A stretch of 64,000 bases of DNA from Pomacea canaliculata (lineage: Eukaryota; Mollusca; Gastropoda; Architaenioglossa; Ampullariidae), in the NCBI RefSeq assembly GCF_003073045.1, contig NC_037597.1, positions 24,442,158 to 24,506,157 on the forward strand, given 5' to 3'. Each line of letters begins with the position of its first letter. The stretch's first letter is position 1. The position numbers and the translations under genes are program-made. The notes beneath the pieces were generated by a model. The model saw nothing but the letters and a program-made list of their open reading frames with translations, had not been told where the DNA came from and made no database searches. Positions 59,707 through 64,000 of the stretch are shown piece by piece.

Positions 59707-60742
59707 CAACAGACACAAGCATGTGTTCAAACTGTTTCAGGTATGTCGTGAACCATGCCATTAACCGATGAACTACATATCTCACGCTCGAATCAGAAAC
59801 AGAAATAAAGATGCCGTCACCAACGGACATTACACCCGACGACGACTCGCACAACATGAAGAGGCCACATTGATGTTCTTCTGTCCTTTCAGTCAGCCTG
59901 AAGACCTCTGTGTGGTGTAGCTTGAAATAATTTATGTACAAGATGCCTCGCAGTAGGTTATAATTACTTTTATTTTTGAATCTTTAAAGAATTTTATTTT
60001 AATTTTAGATCATTTTTGCAGATGTTTTGCTATTTGCATGTCCGCATGTTCTATACTAGGCTGTAGGGGGAAAGGACATTACTTTTTGTTAACTAGTTCT
60101 ACTTTTCTCTGGATATCTTGGATATTGCGATCGGAGCGGGTGGGGACGTAGTGGCTTAATCGGGTGTCGTGGGATCAAATTATGGTCCATCATACTATGT
60201 AGTCGGCGCTCTAGATGTCACACCTGTTTGTAGGGCTGGCCGTCGATAGTTTTCTCCAGGTATTTCGGCTTCCTTCTCATCTTTCTATGCATGGTGACTT
60301 TTTGTAGACCTGTATCTGGAGAACAGAAAAAAGGGGAATTCCCCCAAATGCTTGGATATAGTTCGATGATATAGAAGCGGATTTAGTAATAGCGAATCCA
60401 TCGGCCATCTGCCAGTTGGGGCTCAGCCTAGGCCTATGCGGATTCCCCACCTGCCATCTGCCCGTCGACATCTGCGTCAGGAGGGGGCCAACGGAACCCT
60501 TTGATCATGTCGGGGACCTGACGGTTGTGGTATTCAGCCATAACGAGACCAGAGATATTAAATACTATAAGATGGGTCATAGCACCAAGTATCTCCTTTG
60601 TAAACATCGATAACAGCGTTCGCGCAGCGACCCTAGCGGTCTTCGTGAGGCGTGGATTCAGGGGAGACAATTGCATACCAGCGATGAAGAAATTTTGTTT
60701 GTCGTTGTCTAGTAACTCGCAGAAGACATTGTTAACTATCAA
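59707..60742 (-). CDS. possible two-exon gene fragment, unrecognised
   Basis: Two minus-strand frames look like internal exons. The upstream one (60451 to about 60735) contains NDKQNFFIAGMQLSPLNP, RVAARTLLSMFTKEILG and HLIVFNISGLVMAEYHN, and ends at a donor G|GTGGGG. The downstream one (59707-59907) begins after a CACACAG acceptor, contains VFRLTERTEEHQCGLFML and VHRLMAWFTTYLKQFEH, and ends at donor G|GTAAGA. The phases fit: one base left over upstream and two supplied downstream give Glu. A SINE-like repeat lies between them (about 60130-60290). No family was recognised, and first and last exons were not found. Confidence 0.35.
60130..60290 (+). mobile_element. possible SINE-like dispersed repeat
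   Basis: GACGTAGTGGCTTAATCGG and GTGGGATCAAATTATGG could be degenerate A and B boxes, and TTTCTCCAGGTATTTCGGCT resembles a segment common in invertebrate dispersed repeats. It differs from the SINE at 35740 and 61397. Confidence 0.25.
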
Positions 60743-61396
60743 TAATCTTCAGCAAACAATACTTATGTCTAGAAAGAAATTGTTATGAAAATAATCATGT
60801 TGCCTTGCTGCATCGGGTGGAGATTTGGGTAAAACGATTTGTCAGGACATTTGTAACGGGAGTGTGTGCAATCAAAGGCGCTACATGAGCTTCCACCAGT
60901 TGGGAACTTCACTTTAGACGCCATCATGGAGTCCGTTAGTTTTCAAAGAGAACTTTCATTGAGACTGTAGCGCCAGACATTGTTAATGGTGGGGGAATAA
61001 TTGTAATGTATACTAATGTATACCTATAAAACACACTATATCATTTTGTTTATTGAATAGTTTTTTTCCATTCAGATGCTATTATTTTATCTCGTCCAAG
61101 AGTCCCTTTAAAGTTTCTAAATGACATCAGTCTCTACTCTAGAGGTAACTCTAGCTGCTGACCTCTCGTCGACTCGAGGTAACTCTTGCTGCTGGTCCCA
61201 CGACACCAGCGCAGCCAAGGTGCACAACTCTGAATAACGACCGCTCTCTTTACGATCCGACAACTTTTGGCATCATCAACGATCTACGATTGATGATAAT
61301 GATGATAATTTATCTTGATGTTTAGGTCGCTGGGATCTGACATGTTGAAGGTTTTGAGACAGAACCAACTTTATTTTTAAAAAGTGCTTAACTCCC
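60743..61396. other. spacer
   Basis: No gene or repeat was recognised. A GAT-rich patch lies at 61275-61310. Confidence 0.45.
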
Positions 61397-61545
61397 TTAC
61401 CTTACCCAGTGTTCTAAGGGGTCAGGGTTCCATTCAACAGCTTGGTCAACTGGAGAAAATAGACGGTGTCAAGTGGATTTTGAACCAGCTATGATCATAT
61501 CTTCAGCCTCGGACTACTGAGCTCCAGCCACTCGGCTGCTTCCAG
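61397..61545 (-). mobile_element. tRNA-derived SINE, reverse orientation
   Basis: In reverse complement: AGCAGCCGAGTGGCTGGAGC (A box), GGTTCAAAATCC (B box), TTTTCTCCAGTTGACCAAGC, and an end GGGTAAGGTAAG. Head, body and tail match the SINE at 35740-35895. Confidence 0.75.
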
Positions 61546-62450
61546 ATTTTTGGGTGGGCAGGGAATTGTTCAGCTACAGCCATGAAGATGCCTCGAGATT
61601 AGAAATCCGACTATTGTAGTCATTGTAGATACCTCCAAGGTGTCAGAGACACATCATGCATGCTATTTCAGTGCGGCTTGCAACAAACAACAGACACGCT
61701 CCATCAGAAATCAAAGTTTATTATTTCACAAAGAAGTGCTTTATGTTGAATGGGTCCCGGTTGCTCAACTGCCATGTTTTTTCAACTTAACACAAACCGC
61801 CATATACCCTCCCCGACCAACCTCTTTACGAAAAAACGAACCCATCCCCAAACCCCTTCGTGACAAGGGCTGTAACACAGAAATGCATAGCTTGCATAAA
61901 ACTTTTAAAACGTGACATAAAAAAAAGCAATGGGAATTTGTTGACAAAGCAAGATACAGCTTGTTGTGTTGTGCCACACGTAAATAATTCAACATGATTT
62001 CCTTTTCAATATGTGCTTTTAATGCTTACACTCAAAACAGGAAGTATATTAGTTTGCCAAGCGCCGAAATCGTAGAGTAGCCTGCTTCCACTCAAAACAG
62101 GAAATTAAAACAAGATTGCCAAGTGAACAAAATATAGAACATCATTTTCTACTCATGACTTTCTCGCTGTACATCGAAGAAATTAATAAAACATACAAGG
62201 GTGGAAGTACTGACTGTTGCTGTATGAATGTCTGATTGGGAAGGAAAAAAAATTTGCTTTTAGCGCTAGACAAATTTAAAATATATTGGTTAAAGGATTC
62301 GAGGGAAAAAATGGTTCTCCAGTAAAAATGAATGTAACTTCTTATTTTCATTTTGAAGAAAACGTGATGGCCGCCATCGGAAAAAAATGGAGAGGAATGA
62401 TAACATCGGCATGAGTAAATCCCTTTATCATTATCGGTGGGTGGTGTTCT
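61546..62450. other. spacer
   Basis: No supported gene. CACTCAAAACAGGAA occurs twice (62031 and 62091), about 60 bases apart, a short local direct repeat. Confidence 0.45.
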
Positions 62451-62584
62451 CAGGGTTGTCCATGGGATATATTTTTCTATCCCATCCCGTCCCATGGCAA
62501 TTTATGCCTGTCCCATCCCGTCCCGTCCCACGGGACGTTTCACATGGGATTCCCATGGTATTAACAATCCTATGGACAACACTG
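62451..62584. mobile_element. CCCAT-rich element with inverted termini
   Basis: Begins CAGGGTTGTCCATGGGAT and ends ATCCTATGGACAACACTG. The ends are inverted repeats over about 17 bases with a few mismatches, framing CCCATCCCGT repeats and internal CCCATGGGA palindromes. CAG...CTG ends recall hAT-type MITEs, but no 8-bp target duplication was seen. Confidence 0.5.
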
Positions 62585-62735
62585 AAAACCACTTTTCGGC
62601 TTTTGTTCTATAATTCCTGCTACTTCACATACAATAGATGATTCAGAGGAAAGATTTAAATCCTTGATGAATGAAATAACAGTAAATTTATTTTGCAATA
62701 TCAAGTATCGACTACCATGGGAAATACAAATGTGT

Positions 62736-62823
62736 GCTGTCCCATCCCATCCCATCCCATCCCATCCCATGGGACGTTTCCCATGGGATTCCCATGGGAT
62801 TCCCATTCCTATGGACAACACTG
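62736..62823. mobile_element. second, 5'-truncated copy of the CCCAT-rich element
   Basis: GCTGTCCCATCCCATCC, then a CCCAT run, GGGACGTTTCCCATGGGATT and CTATGGACAACACTG repeat the right half of 62451-62584. The left inverted terminus is absent. Confidence 0.55.
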
Positions 62824-64000
62824 TTTATATGCACGAATGGTCTCTGGCACAAATGCACCACACATTCCCAACAGACTACGAAAAGATACACTCAACTTTG
62901 AATTCGTGCCATGAGTTCCTGTAGGCTACTGGTTTAGCAGAAAACGATCACTTTGCCGAGGGTAGTGAAGAAAAGATGTCTTTCATATCGACAATACCGA
63001 TTTTATGATATCATTAGTAGCATAAAAGTGTCAATACAGAAAAATATCTCGCAGCTATTGTTTCGGGAAAGTACAGGTGTAAAGATATATTTTTGTGTAT
63101 GTACGAGAGATGAAATAATCGATATAAAAAATTACCATAATATCAAATTTAAACTTAATAAATCAGCTTTTGAGTGTAAATGAGTCGTTTTGCTGGGAAA
63201 TGCTACGGTTATCGACCTTTACAGAATAAACCATTTCTGAAAAACAAAACTGACCTATTAAGGAATATTCTTGAACGCGAAACAAATCAAACAAGCACTA
63301 AATGTAGTATATAAAAACGTTTTTTTCATAATTTTCTACATTGATTTATTAAGGTATATATTTTTATACTTATGGCGTTCGGAGAAATAGTCATCCGACT
63401 TCAGTAAGAGAAATCGCAAGGAAACTTTTTTGCTATATTATTAATGCTTAAAGCATATTTCTCAAATGTCTTCACAAACGCACAACTATTCACACACACA
63501 CACAGACACACACTCTCTCTTTCTCTCTCTCTCACACACACACAGACTCACATACACGTTTACACTGATCTCACAAACGCATGTAGTCTTATGAGGATCC
63601 TCGTTTTTTCACTCACTCCAAGAAATCATGTGCGCACACCACTATGTTCATAATTTTTTAAACCATGGTAACAGCAAATTGGTGTCAGCTTTCTTGCTAG
63701 CCTTTTCTTTGATTTTTTCCATTTTATTTGTACAAATCAAAATCCTTAGCTGAAGTGGTCTTACTACTTTTTCTTTCCAAAGTTTCCTTTTACCATCACA
63801 CAGATACTCGCACACATGCGCGCGCATTTCTGGCAGGAATATAAAGTTGAAAAAGAATCTCTTTGAGAGCAGATTGAATCAGTACGTGAATACAATGCAG
63901 TTATTGATCATAATAAAATAGCTATAGGCAAAATTATTAGAAGTTGCTACAAGTTAACTGGGTTTATTTGCAAGAGAATTCGAGAAATGTCTTTCAATAA
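62824..64000. other. terminal spacer with microsatellites
   Basis: AT-rich. A CA/CT microsatellite lies at about 63490-63546. No gene was recognised to the window end. Confidence 0.5.

Overview
This is a stretch of animal (metazoan) nuclear DNA, most likely from a gastropod or other mollusc. That call rests on intron-containing genes, AT-rich microsatellite-laden spacers, tRNA-derived SINEs, CR1/jockey-type LINE debris, and a lineage-specific tandem expansion of divergent rhodopsin-class GPCRs of the kind seen in molluscan chemosensory or peptide-receptor-like families. The species cannot be fixed from the sequence alone.

Layout. From 312 to about 40,790 the minus strand carries nine copies of one GPCR gene, 3.9-6 kb apart, all in the same orientation. 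Each copy has two coding exons. Exon 1 covers the N-terminus and TM1-TM5, and exon 2 covers TM6-TM7 and the tail. They are joined by a short phase-2 intron of 149-429 bp. Copies 1, 4, 5, 6 and 7 are intact (358-388 aa). Copy 3 has one 1-bp lesion, copy 2 has two small indels, copy 8 is a multiply broken pseudogene and copy 9 is a TM1-TM2 remnant. Copies 5 and 6 sit in a roughly 5-kb segmental duplication that also carries flanking sequence and LINE debris. The spacers hold plus-strand LINE fragments, a 46-bp tandem repeat built of CRE half-sites, and a recurring CACCC-type motif 0.2-0.8 kb upstream of five copies.

From about 42.2 to 45.8 kb there is low-information sequence with a 36-bp tandem repeat and a possible terminal exon. 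From 45.8 to 57.06 kb the window is a composite satellite: GATGA-rich and 14-bp repeats, then GAGCGAA 7-mers, then GAGCCAA 7-mers, then roughly 8.6 kb of a GC-rich 67-bp minisatellite. Very long open frames across this block on both strands are artefacts of stop-free repeat units. From 57.06 kb to the end lies mostly non-coding DNA with a possible two-exon gene fragment on the minus strand (59.7-60.7 kb), a SINE, and a CCCAT-rich element with inverted termini.

Functionally, the GPCR copies would be plasma-membrane receptors that signal through G proteins. They keep N1.50, D2.50, R3.50, P6.50 and Y7.53-type landmarks but have unusual ERC, CTAP and NFFVY motifs. Ligand and tissue cannot be read from sequence. 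Birth and death of copies, partial gene conversion and shared upstream motifs suggest a rapidly evolving sensory or peptide-receptor cluster.
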